NCBI RefSeq assembly: GCF_900167075.1
Contig: NZ_FUWH01000013.1
Coordinates: forward strand, 25,949-89,948
DNA: 64,000 nt
Direction of reading: 5' to 3'
Source: Sediminibacterium ginsengisoli
Lineage (GTDB): Bacteria; Bacteroidota; Bacteroidia; Chitinophagales; Chitinophagaceae
Positions 26,751 through 34,818 of the stretch are shown here, in pieces. Made by a program: the position numbers and the translations under genes. Below the pieces are notes generated by a model, which made no database searches, was not told the DNA's origin, and saw nothing but the letters and a program-made list of their open reading frames with translations. The first letter of the stretch is position 1. The number at the start of each line of letters is the position of its first letter.

Positions 26751-27434
26751 ATGGCAAAAACAGCAACTAAGTCTGCTGCCAGGAAAACAACACCTGCAAA
26801 AAAAACAGCAGCAAAGAAAACACCGGCAAAAAAAAGCGCTCCGAAACAAAGTAGCGATCCGCTGCTGATGGAGTTCTTCATTGACGAACTGAAAGATATT
26901 TACTGGGCAGAAAAGAAACTCGTGACTACACTGCCCAAACTCAGGAAAGCTGCCACATCGCAGGAACTGCAGCAGGCCTTCGCAGACCACCTCGAAACCA
27001 CTAAAACGCATGTGAGCCGTCTGGAAGAAGTGTTCTCCATACTGGGTAAAAAAGCCCAGGCTAAAAAATGTGAAGCCATGGAAGGCCTTGCAAAAGAAGG
27101 GGAAAGTATTATCGAAGACACCGATGCCGGCACTGCAACCCGCGATGTTGGCCTGATCATGGCTGCGCAGAAAGCAGAACATTATGAAATTGCAACATAT
27201 GGCGGACTGCGCCAGCTGGCTACCACCCTCGGGCTCGAAGATGTTGCCGAATTGCTCTCCAGTACCCTCGAAGAGGAAAAAGAAACCGACGAACTCCTCA
27301 CTTCCATTGCAGAGAACAATGTAAATTATGAAGCTGCTGAAGAAGGTGACGAAGAAGAAGGCGAAGAGGACGAAGAGGATTATGATGAAGAAGAGGAAGA
27401 TATGGAAGATGAGGAAGAGGAAGAAGAGGCCTGA
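26751..27434 (+). CDS. Ferritin-like DUF892 (YciE/YciF) protein with histone-like and acidic tails
   Basis: This 227-residue protein has three zones. Residues 1-35 are rich in Lys, Ala and Pro with repeated P-A-K-K and A-A-K-K motifs, resembling eukaryotic H1-like tails found in some bacterial proteins. Residues about 37-190 are a four-helix DUF892 domain (L-M-E-F-F-I-D-E-L-K-D-I-Y-W-A-E-K, later A-Q-K-A-E-H-Y-E-I-A-T-Y-G) with the Glu/His ligands of ferritin-like di-metal sites. Residues about 195-227 are almost entirely Glu and Asp. YciE/YciF-type proteins are stress induced; the basic tail suggests nucleic-acid contact in the manner of Dps. Both tails are low complexity and could bind each other. 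It is monocistronic with a terminator after the stop. Confidence 0.85.
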   Translation: MAKTATKSAARKTTPAKKTAAKKTPAKKSAPKQSSDPLLMEFFIDELKDIYWAEKKLVTTLPKLRKAATSQELQQAFADHLETTKTHVSRLEEVFSILGKKAQAKKCEAMEGLAKEGESIIEDTDAGTATRDVGLIMAAQKAEHYEIATYGGLRQLATTLGLEDVAELLSSTLEEEKETDELLTSIAENNVNYEAAEEGDEEEGEEDEEDYDEEEEDMEDEEEEEEA

Positions 27435-27449
27435 TCAATTATAATGCAG

Positions 27450-27492
27450 AGCGATACAGGTTATATAAAGACAGCCTGTATCGCTTTATTTT
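27450..27492 (+). terminator. Terminator of the DUF892 gene
   Basis: An 11-bp stem (AGCGATACAGG / CCTGTATCGCT) with a 14-nt loop is followed by TTATTTTTTCC. Its T tract overlaps the stop of the convergent cinA-like gene. Confidence 0.85.
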
Positions 27493-27980
27493 TTCCGTTT
27501 CATCAGCCGTGATAATTCTTGCAGCACATGATTTACATAATAAGCCTGCGCCTGCTGCATATTGCCTTCAGGTAAGCGTAATCGCCTGCTGCTTAAGATC
27601 TTCCCTTTATATGCAACAGCAGCATAAGCAAACAATTTATTTCCGGATTCCGGCACGGCCGATGCATAGCCGGTAATTCCTATTCCCCATTCGCTGCTGA
27701 ACAGCTCACAGCAATGCAAAGCCATACTTTCAGCGGTATCGCCGGATACACAATTACAATTTTCGGCCTGGATCGGATTTATCTTCAGATGCCTGCATTT
27801 TTGACCGAGATTATAAGCGGTGATCCCGCCCTGGAAAAACTGTATGGCATTTTCAGCAGATGCGAAAGACACCTGTAAAAGGCCGGCTGTTACGCTTTCT
27901 GCAACCGAAATGGTTTCCTGCTTCTTCACTAATAATTGTGCAACCTTCTGTAATTCAGCATTGTCAACCGGGAAATTCAT
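27486..27980 (-). CDS. CinA-family nicotinamide-nucleotide amidohydrolase
   Basis: This 164-residue protein is the stand-alone C-terminal CinA domain (PncC-type). It hydrolyses NMN to nicotinate mononucleotide and ammonia in pyridine-nucleotide recycling. Visible motifs are I-S-V-A-E-S-V-T-A-G-L-L (the usual form is A-E-S-C-T-G-G), F-F-Q-G-G-I-T-A-Y-N, and G-I-G-I-T-G-Y-A. The Cys and one Gly of the first motif are replaced by Val and Ala, so activity may be altered. It is cytosolic. It lies 87 nt downstream of the glycosyltransferase gene on the same strand and is probably unrelated to the polysaccharide cluster. Confidence 0.82.
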   Translation of the reverse strand: MNFPVDNAELQKVAQLLVKKQETISVAESVTAGLLQVSFASAENAIQFFQGGITAYNLGQKCRHLKINPIQAENCNCVSGDTAESMALHCCELFSSEWGIGITGYASAVPESGNKLFAYAAVAYKGKILSSRRLRLPEGNMQQAQAYYVNHVLQELSRLMKRKK

Positions 27981-28067
27981 GCGCGTTCTTTTCCTCCGGT
28001 TTTAAAACTTTCAGGCCCGCTTTTCAGCTGCTAATTGAAAGCAGAATGTGGAAGAGATTGTACAAGG

Positions 28068-29222
28068 CTACTTACGTTCAGCCTTTTCCCAGACGCCGGT
28101 TTGCTCCGTAGTGAAATAACGGAGGATACCCGCCAGCACAGCGTAATTCATCATGCAGAAATAATAAGGGATAAACAGGATCTTAACACGTACCGATTTT
28201 TTCTCGAGGAACCAGCCCAGCAATGCAAAAGCATAGAAAAACCCTTGTGCTGCCATCAGCATGTCATAGATCATTCCTTCCTGCCTTAATACCAGCGCCA
28301 TATTCAGGAAAAATACCAGGATCATCAGCAGCGGTGTAATGGTCCAGCGCAGTACCCGGTGACTGATATACTGGAACGACAGCAACGGATACTTAAATGG
28401 ATTCATGAGGCTTTTCAGCCAGATAACAGACTGGATCCCGCCTGCGGCAATCCTTACTTTTCTTTTCAGTTCTTCCTCTACGTTTGCAGAAGAAGTTTCG
28501 GTTGCAAAAGCCTCGGGTTCGTATACGATCCTGTAACCTTTTTCCACGATCCGTAACGAGATCATAAAATCATCGAGCAATGCATTCAGCGGAACAGGCT
28601 GATAAAGCGCCGTTCTGATGCTGAAGAGTTCACCTGCTGCACCCACAACGGAATACAATTCAGAATCCCATTGCTTCAGCTTCGATTCATATTTCCAGTA
28701 AAAACCTTCCCCTGCCGTTGCATCTGCGCTTTCTTCAATGTGCACGCGTTTTTCACCGGATACCGCACCTACGCTTTGATCCTGGTAATGACGGGCTATC
28801 TTGATCAGCGCTTCCTTATTAAGAAATGTATTGGCATCTGTAAATACAACTATTTCCGTTGTTACCTGCTTCATTACACGATGCACGGCTGCGATCTTCC
28901 CCGCACGCTCATCCCTGTGCATCAGCTGTATCTGCGGGTATTCTGCAATGATGGCAGCTGTATTGTCCGAAGAACCGTCGGTTACAAAAATGTACCTGAT
29001 GCTTTCAGCCGGGTAGATGAGCGCCAGGGTATTTTCAATCTTCTCGCGGATGATCTTTTCTTCATTGTACGCCGCCACGATCAGCGTCAGCGTTGGTGTA
29101 TAGTCCGCCGCCGGAACTCTCCGTTTTCGGCCCGTCAGTTTCAGGATCAGGTACAGCAGGATCCCATAACCTGCATAGGTGTAAAAAATAATGAACAGAC
29201 TTATCCAGAATAAAAAGATCAT
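28068..29222 (-). CDS. Membrane-bound family 2 glycosyltransferase
   Basis: This 384-residue protein has an N-terminal membrane segment (residues about 3-22) and a GT-A domain with T-L-I-V-A-A-Y-N-E-E and F-T-D-A-N-T-F-L as the nucleotide-sugar and metal site. Two or more C-terminal membrane segments follow. The domain order matches processive-type GT2 enzymes acting at the inner membrane. A full Q-x-x-R-W motif is not evident; R-K-V-R-I-A-A-G-G-I lies where it would be. It overlaps the upstream glycosyltransferase gene by ATGA, so the pair is translationally coupled. It probably extends or modifies the polysaccharide made by this cluster. Confidence 0.88.
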   Translation of the reverse strand: MIFLFWISLFIIFYTYAGYGILLYLILKLTGRKRRVPAADYTPTLTLIVAAYNEEKIIREKIENTLALIYPAESIRYIFVTDGSSDNTAAIIAEYPQIQLMHRDERAGKIAAVHRVMKQVTTEIVVFTDANTFLNKEALIKIARHYQDQSVGAVSGEKRVHIEESADATAGEGFYWKYESKLKQWDSELYSVVGAAGELFSIRTALYQPVPLNALLDDFMISLRIVEKGYRIVYEPEAFATETSSANVEEELKRKVRIAAGGIQSVIWLKSLMNPFKYPLLSFQYISHRVLRWTITPLLMILVFFLNMALVLRQEGMIYDMLMAAQGFFYAFALLGWFLEKKSVRVKILFIPYYFCMMNYAVLAGILRYFTTEQTGVWEKAERK

Positions 29223-30148
29223 GGCTTGTTTTTGAAACCTGTGTAATTACTGTTTACGGAGTGTGTGATATTCCACCACAGCGCCCGGAACAGCTGGTTT
29301 ATAAAATCAAATTGCTCCTCACGGATATAGTTCAGGATATTTCTTGGCATCACCACAAACGTAAAATAAAAATAAAATACCGGTCGCTGGTACCATGCCG
29401 CATTACGGCGGATGTACAGGATGCGGTTCCGGTTCATGAAATATTCCTTAAGTGCACTTTTCTGCCCTACCGACACCGACTCCTTATGAAAAATAACCGC
29501 CTGCAGATTTACCCAGACCGAATAGCCTGCTCTTTTGATACTGTCGCACCAGTCGAGTTCTTCGTAATACAGGAAATAGTTCTCTTTCATCGGACCGGCC
29601 TTTTCGAGCGCCTCGCGCTTCACCATCATAGCTGCGCCATGTGCAAAACCTGTTGGGCCTGTACGTCCGTCATACTGGCCAAGATCAGGCTCGTACTGTC
29701 CGATACAGCGGTTACGTGCAGTGAAATAATTCATCTCTGTATAGCCGGCGTATTGCAAAATTTCCGGCTCATGGTAATACCTGATCTTGGGCGATACCAT
29801 TCCTGCCTGCGGATTCTCTTCCAGCGTAGCTACCAGCTTGTCTATCAGTCCCTCCGTAAATTCCGTATCGTTGTTCACCAGGAAAAGATAATCACCGGTT
29901 GAAGCCCGGATACCGATATTATTTCCCCCGGCAAAACCCGTATTGACCTCGCTGCGGATAAACCTGACCCCGGGGTATCTTTTTTCCCATTCAGGGAGGG
30001 CATTGATTTTGCTGCCATTATCCACAACGATGATCTCAATTTCAGGCCACGTATTTGTACGTGAAATGGATTCCAGTAATTCCTCTGTAATGTGACTATG
30101 ATTAAAATTTACTGTGATAATGGATACCTTTTTTTTAAATTCGCTCAT
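29219..30148 (-). CDS. Family 2 glycosyltransferase (rhamnosyltransferase-like)
   Basis: From the ATG at 30148 this is a 309-residue protein starting M-S-E-F-K-K-K-V-S-I-I-T-V-N-F-N, the usual GT2 start. An in-frame ATG at 30202 would add 18 residues and overlap the divergent gene, so I prefer the internal start. Motifs include I-I-V-V-D-N-G-S, F-A-G-G-N-N-I-G and F-L-V-N-N-D-T-E-F (metal-binding D-x-E-like). Y-E-E-L-D-W-C-D is typical of WbbL-type rhamnosyltransferases. A C-terminal hydrophobic stretch may bind the membrane. The sugar transferred cannot be fixed from sequence. It is coupled to the next gene through ATGA. Confidence 0.88.
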   Translation of the reverse strand: MSEFKKKVSIITVNFNHSHITEELLESISRTNTWPEIEIIVVDNGSKINALPEWEKRYPGVRFIRSEVNTGFAGGNNIGIRASTGDYLFLVNNDTEFTEGLIDKLVATLEENPQAGMVSPKIRYYHEPEILQYAGYTEMNYFTARNRCIGQYEPDLGQYDGRTGPTGFAHGAAMMVKREALEKAGPMKENYFLYYEELDWCDSIKRAGYSVWVNLQAVIFHKESVSVGQKSALKEYFMNRNRILYIRRNAAWYQRPVFYFYFTFVVMPRNILNYIREEQFDFINQLFRALWWNITHSVNSNYTGFKNKP

Positions 30149-30194
30149 AATGACTGCATTACCCTGTAGGCGTTCATCATAAAAATATCCAAAC

Positions 30195-30683
30195 TTGGGC
30201 ATAAAGGATAAAATATCGAATCAAAACTTTCCCGATTTACCCAGTGAAAGGGATACCCATATCGATATAAAGCTGGAAGAGGTCATTACCCTGATCAATA
30301 ACCACGACTCTATCAATGTTTCAAGGATACAGGAACTGCACCGTCGTTTCTCTGAAGCGATGGCTGCACACCCCTGCTACAGTATGGATCACCAGGGATT
30401 CAGGATCAATAACCCCGAGGTTATACTTCCCACCGGCAAAAAAAACAGCCGTTCAGCCGCTTACAAACGATTCAACATTTTCCGCATTATTGTAGCGATC
30501 CTGATCATTACACTCGGCTTTTCCATGATCATCCTGCCCGCACCGGCCAGCTTTGAATTGTATACCTTGTTCTATTTCAACCGTGAAGACGGGTTTACGC
30601 TGATGGACCTCATTTCGCTGATCATTGTATTTGCGGGTATTTATGCACTGGTAACAGCCATCACCAGGAGGAATGCTGACTAA
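30195..30683 (+). CDS. Hypothetical two-helix membrane protein with TTG start
   Basis: This 162-residue protein is not one I recognise. The frame has no ATG before residue 65 or so; TTG at 30195 (followed by G-I-K-D-K-I-S-N) is the best start. The first 90 residues are polar and charged, and two membrane segments follow near residues 95-115 and 137-156. It is divergent from a glycosyltransferase gene with only 46 bp between starts. Its stop overlaps the stop of the convergent flippase gene. Its place inside the cluster suggests an accessory role in polysaccharide export or assembly, but nothing in the sequence proves it. Confidence 0.65.
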   Translation: MGIKDKISNQNFPDLPSERDTHIDIKLEEVITLINNHDSINVSRIQELHRRFSEAMAAHPCYSMDHQGFRINNPEVILPTGKKNSRSAAYKRFNIFRIIVAILIITLGFSMIILPAPASFELYTLFYFNREDGFTLMDLISLIIVFAGIYALVTAITRRNAD

Positions 30684-32017
30684 TCCCGGGAAACCGGCCG
30701 CCTTAAGAATTGCCGCACCAGCAGTCTGAGTTCTGCATAACCTACCTGGTAAATATTCCACATCGAGAACGGCAGGTATCTCCGCAATGCGAAATAACCG
30801 ATCAGTACCCCAATGATGATCGGGATCACGGTTGTAATGGCTACCCCGTAAATATTCCCAAGTAAATGGATCCCGATAAAATCTCCGGCGATATTGGCAG
30901 CCAGCATAATCAGCACTTTGTAAAAATTGATCTTTGGCTGGTGGATTACATCGAGCGTCAGCGCCAGGAAACGGTCGGCCGGAAATAACAGTGCAAAAGT
31001 CATGAACAGCCTGAATACATTGGCGGCTTCCGTTCCCACATATTTACCGCCGCCGATGAGCCCTACTGCAACATCTGCCAGCAATACCGCCACCAGCGCC
31101 ACCGGTACCAGCGCTACGGTGAGCATACCAGTATATTTTTTCATCACATAGATCACTTCATTGCGTTTATCCTGGTTGTAAGCCGCAGACAAAGCAGGCA
31201 TCGCCGTTGCCGCAAAACTGCGCAGCGGGATCTCCACAATTTCCATCAGCCGCTGACCCAGATTATAAATAGCAAGGGCAGCCGGACCTAACAGAAAATT
31301 AATAATGAACGTATCCGAGCTTCTAAACAGGTTAGAACCCAAAGTGGTACCAACGCTGTACTTACCAAAATGGAACATTTCCTTAATACCTTTCTTTGTC
31401 CTGTACCTGAAATCGCGGATACCCGAATAACCTGCCGCAAATGTGAACAGGCTGGTCAGCAAAGCCGCTGCCAGGTTCGCGTAGATGATATTCTGCAGGT
31501 TGTTCTTTCCCGTAACGATCAGCAGCACGATCCCCAGTATAAACAATACCTGGCTTACAAACCGGATATATAACAACCGGTCGAACCTTTGCTGCGCCTG
31601 CACTACGCAGGATGCCATAAAAGAAGGTAAAGTACAGATATAGGTAACCGCAAACCATTTGAAAAAGAACAGCAAGCCCTGGTTTTCGATCTTATCCAGA
31701 AAAAAAAGCGCGGGAATATTCAGTACGATGAAAATACACGTTATGGCCAGTCCCAGGTACCACGACGAGCCCATGATCTCCGCCGCCCGGTTCTTTTCCG
31801 CACCTGCATAAAATTTAATGAAGGCCGTGGTAAGAAAACCCGAACGGAAAGTGTCGATCAGGAGTAACGTTGACTGAAAAAAGACCCATACACCCAGTTC
31901 TTCCACCGGCAGGGCGCGATACAGCACAGCTGCGATCACAAGGCCGAATACCGACATGATCGCATTGCCCGCCAGGGATAAAAAGTGCTTATTTTTCAGC
32001 TTGGATAAAAGTTCCAT
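30680..32017 (-). CDS. Polysaccharide flippase (Wzx-like, MOP superfamily)
   Basis: This 445-residue integral membrane protein has about 12-14 hydrophobic segments. The opening (L-S-L-A-G-N-A-I-M-S-V-F-G-L) and the G-Q-R-L-M-E-I-V-E-I-P-L-R-S-F-A block are typical of polysaccharide-biosynthesis/Wzx flippases. It would move undecaprenyl-linked repeat units across the inner membrane to the polymerase. It is divergent from the tandem glycosyltransferases with 28 bp between starts, so promoters must overlap the coding ends. It shares a 4-nt stop overlap with the convergent membrane-protein gene. Confidence 0.9.
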   Translation of the reverse strand: MELLSKLKNKHFLSLAGNAIMSVFGLVIAAVLYRALPVEELGVWVFFQSTLLLIDTFRSGFLTTAFIKFYAGAEKNRAAEIMGSSWYLGLAITCIFIVLNIPALFFLDKIENQGLLFFFKWFAVTYICTLPSFMASCVVQAQQRFDRLLYIRFVSQVLFILGIVLLIVTGKNNLQNIIYANLAAALLTSLFTFAAGYSGIRDFRYRTKKGIKEMFHFGKYSVGTTLGSNLFRSSDTFIINFLLGPAALAIYNLGQRLMEIVEIPLRSFAATAMPALSAAYNQDKRNEVIYVMKKYTGMLTVALVPVALVAVLLADVAVGLIGGGKYVGTEAANVFRLFMTFALLFPADRFLALTLDVIHQPKINFYKVLIMLAANIAGDFIGIHLLGNIYGVAITTVIPIIIGVLIGYFALRRYLPFSMWNIYQVGYAELRLLVRQFLRRPVSRD

Positions 32018-32045
32018 AAATTGAATAAATTTACGGCTAATACCA

Positions 32046-32837
32046 ATGGAAAAACCACATTACCATTTTAAAAGTGTAAGCCTGCTGATCACTCACTATA
32101 ACAGGAGCAACTCACTGGAACGGCTGCTCACCGCATTCCGCGATCTGAACTGCAGCTTTGGCGGCATCATCGTTTCCGACGATGGCAGCAAAAGCATGCA
32201 TCTCGAAAAAATAACAGAACTGCAGCAACAGTTTTCTTTTACACTGGTAACAACTCCCGTAAACAAAGGACTCGGTAATAATATCAACAAAGGCCAGGAC
32301 GCGGTTACAACACCTTATACATTATATGTGCAGGAAGACTTCATCCCTACCGGCATTTTCCCCATACATTTCACTGATGCGCTGGAAATGATGGAAGCTG
32401 ACCCGCAGCTTGACATTGCGAGATTTTATGCTTATTTCAGGTATCCTTATATCCGTACATACAACAAAGGTTTTTCTGAAATGATCTTTCATGCCGCGCC
32501 CTGGTATAACAATCACCTGAAATTTTATTTATACAGTGATCATCCGCATTTGCGCCGCAGCAATTTCTTCAGCAAATTCGGGCGTTATGCAGAAGGACTT
32601 TCCGGCGATCGTACAGAATACCTGATGGCACTTGCGTTTATCCGTAAAAAAGCAAAGGGGATTTTCTTCGATGATTTCACGAAATTATTTCTGCAGGCCA
32701 ATTCCGAGGCGGAGCCCAGTACCATGCAGAGAGCGGGCTGGCGCGAAAGTAAAAACCCGTTCATGCTGTTATTACGGGCCGGGTACCTCCAGTTCAAACT
32801 TTTAAAATGGAGCCTTGATCTAATAACCAAGAAATGA
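32046..32837 (+). CDS. Family 2 glycosyltransferase, tandem copy 1
   Basis: This 263-residue GT2 enzyme begins with S-L-L-I-T-H-Y-N-R-S-N-S-L-E-R-L-L. It has I-V-S-D-D-G-S-K and Y-T-L-Y-V-Q-E-D-F-I-P; the E-D pair occupies the usual metal-binding D-x-D place. A conserved block S-D-H-P-H-L-R-R-S-N-F-F follows in the acceptor region. It lacks membrane segments. It is a close paralogue of the next gene, with long identical blocks (T-P-V-N-K-G-L-G-N-N and Y-A-Y-F-R-Y-P-Y), and overlaps it by ATGA. Donor and acceptor are unknown. Confidence 0.88.
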   Translation: MEKPHYHFKSVSLLITHYNRSNSLERLLTAFRDLNCSFGGIIVSDDGSKSMHLEKITELQQQFSFTLVTTPVNKGLGNNINKGQDAVTTPYTLYVQEDFIPTGIFPIHFTDALEMMEADPQLDIARFYAYFRYPYIRTYNKGFSEMIFHAAPWYNNHLKFYLYSDHPHLRRSNFFSKFGRYAEGLSGDRTEYLMALAFIRKKAKGIFFDDFTKLFLQANSEAEPSTMQRAGWRESKNPFMLLLRAGYLQFKLLKWSLDLITKK

Positions 32838-33610
32838 CAACCGCATCTCAATTCCCCGATATCACCCTGCTTGTTACACACTATAACAGGAGCAGTTCGC
32901 TGGAACGGCTGCTGCGTTCTTTTGTGAATATAGGCTGTGAATTTGGCGGGATCGTTGTTTCTGACGACGGCAGCAAGACCGAACATATTGAAAAGCTGAT
33001 GGCACTTCAGAAAGAACTGCATTTCAGACTCATCACCACACCCGTAAACAAAGGACTGGGTAATAACCTTAATAAAGGCCAGGATGCAGTGCGAACACCT
33101 TATACGCTGTATGTGCAGGAAGATTTCACTCCGGCAGATACTTTTCCGCAGCATTTAAAAGATGCGCTGGATATGATGGAACAGGACACCTCGCTGGACA
33201 TGGCACGTTTTTATGCTTATTTCAGGTATCCTTACCTGACAGATGCAGGGAAAGGTTTCGGCCTGATGCATTTCAATATCGCCAAGCCGGGTTACCGTAA
33301 GTTTTATGCTTACAGCGATCATCCGCATTTACGCCGCAGCAACTTTTTTGAACGTTTCGGAAGATATCCCGAAGGAATGAAAGGTGATGTTACAGAATAC
33401 AGGATGATGATGTCTTTCCTGCAGCATAAAGGAAAAGGTATTTTTTACAAGGATTTCCAGTCGCTCTTTACCCAGCTGAATTCGGCAGAAGAGCCCAGTA
33501 CCATGAAGCGCAATTTTCTCCGCGAAAGCCGCAATCCCTTCATGCATATTGCCCGGGAGTTATACCGCCACCTGAAACTGAATACCGATTATCTTTTCAG
33601 GAAATATTAA
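32834..33610 (+). CDS. Family 2 glycosyltransferase, tandem copy 2
   Basis: This 258-residue enzyme is the duplicate of the preceding gene, sharing the same motif series (L-L-V-T-H-Y-N-R-S-S-S-L-E-R-L-L, V-S-D-D-G-S-K, L-Y-V-Q-E-D-F-T-P, S-D-H-P-H-L-R-R-S-N-F-F). Differences cluster in the middle acceptor region and the C-terminal tail, as expected if the two add sugars to different acceptors. Translation is coupled to copy 1 by the ATGA overlap. Its stop overlaps that of the convergent glycosyltransferase gene by 4 nt. Confidence 0.88.
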   Translation: MTTASQFPDITLLVTHYNRSSSLERLLRSFVNIGCEFGGIVVSDDGSKTEHIEKLMALQKELHFRLITTPVNKGLGNNLNKGQDAVRTPYTLYVQEDFTPADTFPQHLKDALDMMEQDTSLDMARFYAYFRYPYLTDAGKGFGLMHFNIAKPGYRKFYAYSDHPHLRRSNFFERFGRYPEGMKGDVTEYRMMMSFLQHKGKGIFYKDFQSLFTQLNSAEEPSTMKRNFLRESRNPFMHIARELYRHLKLNTDYLFRKY

Positions 33611-34818
33611 TTGCCTTCCACGATATCGATCTTTTCATAGATCGCATCCACATGCGCTTCCCAGGAATGCGTTCCGGCAAAACGTTTGCGTTCTTCATGC
33701 AGGGCCGGAGAATCTTCCTGTAAAGCTTTTTCTATCAGCGTTACATAATCTTCTTTTGTATCTGCGAGATAGGTGTGCGCGCTGAAGACAGCACTCATCA
33801 GCGCAGTTCTTGTTGCCACTACCGGCTTTCCCATGGCCAGGTATTCGTCTATCTTGCGCGGATAATTTCCGATGGTAACTTCATTAACGATCTGGGGGTT
33901 CAGGCATACATCGAATGCCTGTATATAACCAGGCAAGGTGCCCGGATCGCGGTGGCCGGTGAAATGAATATTCGGGATTGAATGCAGGTCGCTTTCAAGG
34001 AAAACATCGTCTTCCGGACCAACCAGTACCACACTCCAGTCGGGATGCACCTGTGCGATATGACGAAGCACATCCAGGTCTAACCGTAATTGCTGCAGGG
34101 CACCCACATAACCGATCAGCGGTCTTTTCAGATGACTGATGTCAGCCGGAACCGGTGCGCCGGGTTGTTCGGTGAACATGGTAAGATCGCAGCCCTGCCC
34201 CACATAATAGGAATGCGGATTGAAACGCCTGCAGTAATCAGTAAAGTGAAATGAATTGGCAACACAGAGATCGCTCTTCGCAATCAGCAACGGCTCGAGT
34301 TTCTGGCCATGCGTTTTCCAGTAATCAACACCCAGTATATAATCGCGGTAGTAATAAAGGCTTGTCTTTGGTTTCAGCAGGTCTTTCAGGTAAAAGCTCC
34401 GGATGATATCATTGTCATTGAACAGGATAAAATCTTTGAAACCCAGCATCTGCACGGCTTTCAGAATAGCACGCGCGAACCTTTTATTATTGATCTTATT
34501 GAGATAAGTAAATACGGCATCGCTCTTTATCCAGTTGATGGACTCCACCATTTCATCCGGATACAGGTTCCACATATTGTTACCGATCACCACCAGGCCA
34601 TTTTCTTTCCCTTTGATCACATTCACGCGTTTCTGCACTTTCGGATCGTCTTTATGCCTGTAACGGGTAATGCGGTCGAGCGGGTAGTTCACATACAGTA
34701 CTCGGTTCCTGCGGCTGAATTCAAGCGCCACATCCTTGCAGTTGCTGCCGATCTCTGTATCCCAGGGCTGCAGTCCTACTACAACAATATCCCGGTTCTG
34801 TATGGTGTTGCTGCTCAT
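33607..34818 (-). CDS. Glycosyltransferase, GT4/TuaH-like
   Basis: This 403-residue protein begins with I-V-V-V-G-L-Q-P-W-D-T-E-I-G-S-N. It has a GT-B C-terminal half with I-G-Y-V-G-A-L-Q-Q, V-V-L-V-G-P-E-D-D-V and Y-P-R-K-I-D-E-Y-L-A-M-G-K-P-V-V-A-T, the nucleotide-sugar binding E-x-x-A region. It resembles TuaH-type or family 1/4 transferases in capsular clusters. It is soluble or peripheral at the cytosolic membrane face. Its start overlaps the stop of the polymerase gene (ATGA), making it the last gene of the minus-strand operon that begins at the TolC-like gene. Confidence 0.85.
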   Translation of the reverse strand: MSSNTIQNRDIVVVGLQPWDTEIGSNCKDVALEFSRRNRVLYVNYPLDRITRYRHKDDPKVQKRVNVIKGKENGLVVIGNNMWNLYPDEMVESINWIKSDAVFTYLNKINNKRFARAILKAVQMLGFKDFILFNDNDIIRSFYLKDLLKPKTSLYYYRDYILGVDYWKTHGQKLEPLLIAKSDLCVANSFHFTDYCRRFNPHSYYVGQGCDLTMFTEQPGAPVPADISHLKRPLIGYVGALQQLRLDLDVLRHIAQVHPDWSVVLVGPEDDVFLESDLHSIPNIHFTGHRDPGTLPGYIQAFDVCLNPQIVNEVTIGNYPRKIDEYLAMGKPVVATRTALMSAVFSAHTYLADTKEDYVTLIEKALQEDSPALHEERKRFAGTHSWEAHVDAIYEKIDIVEGN

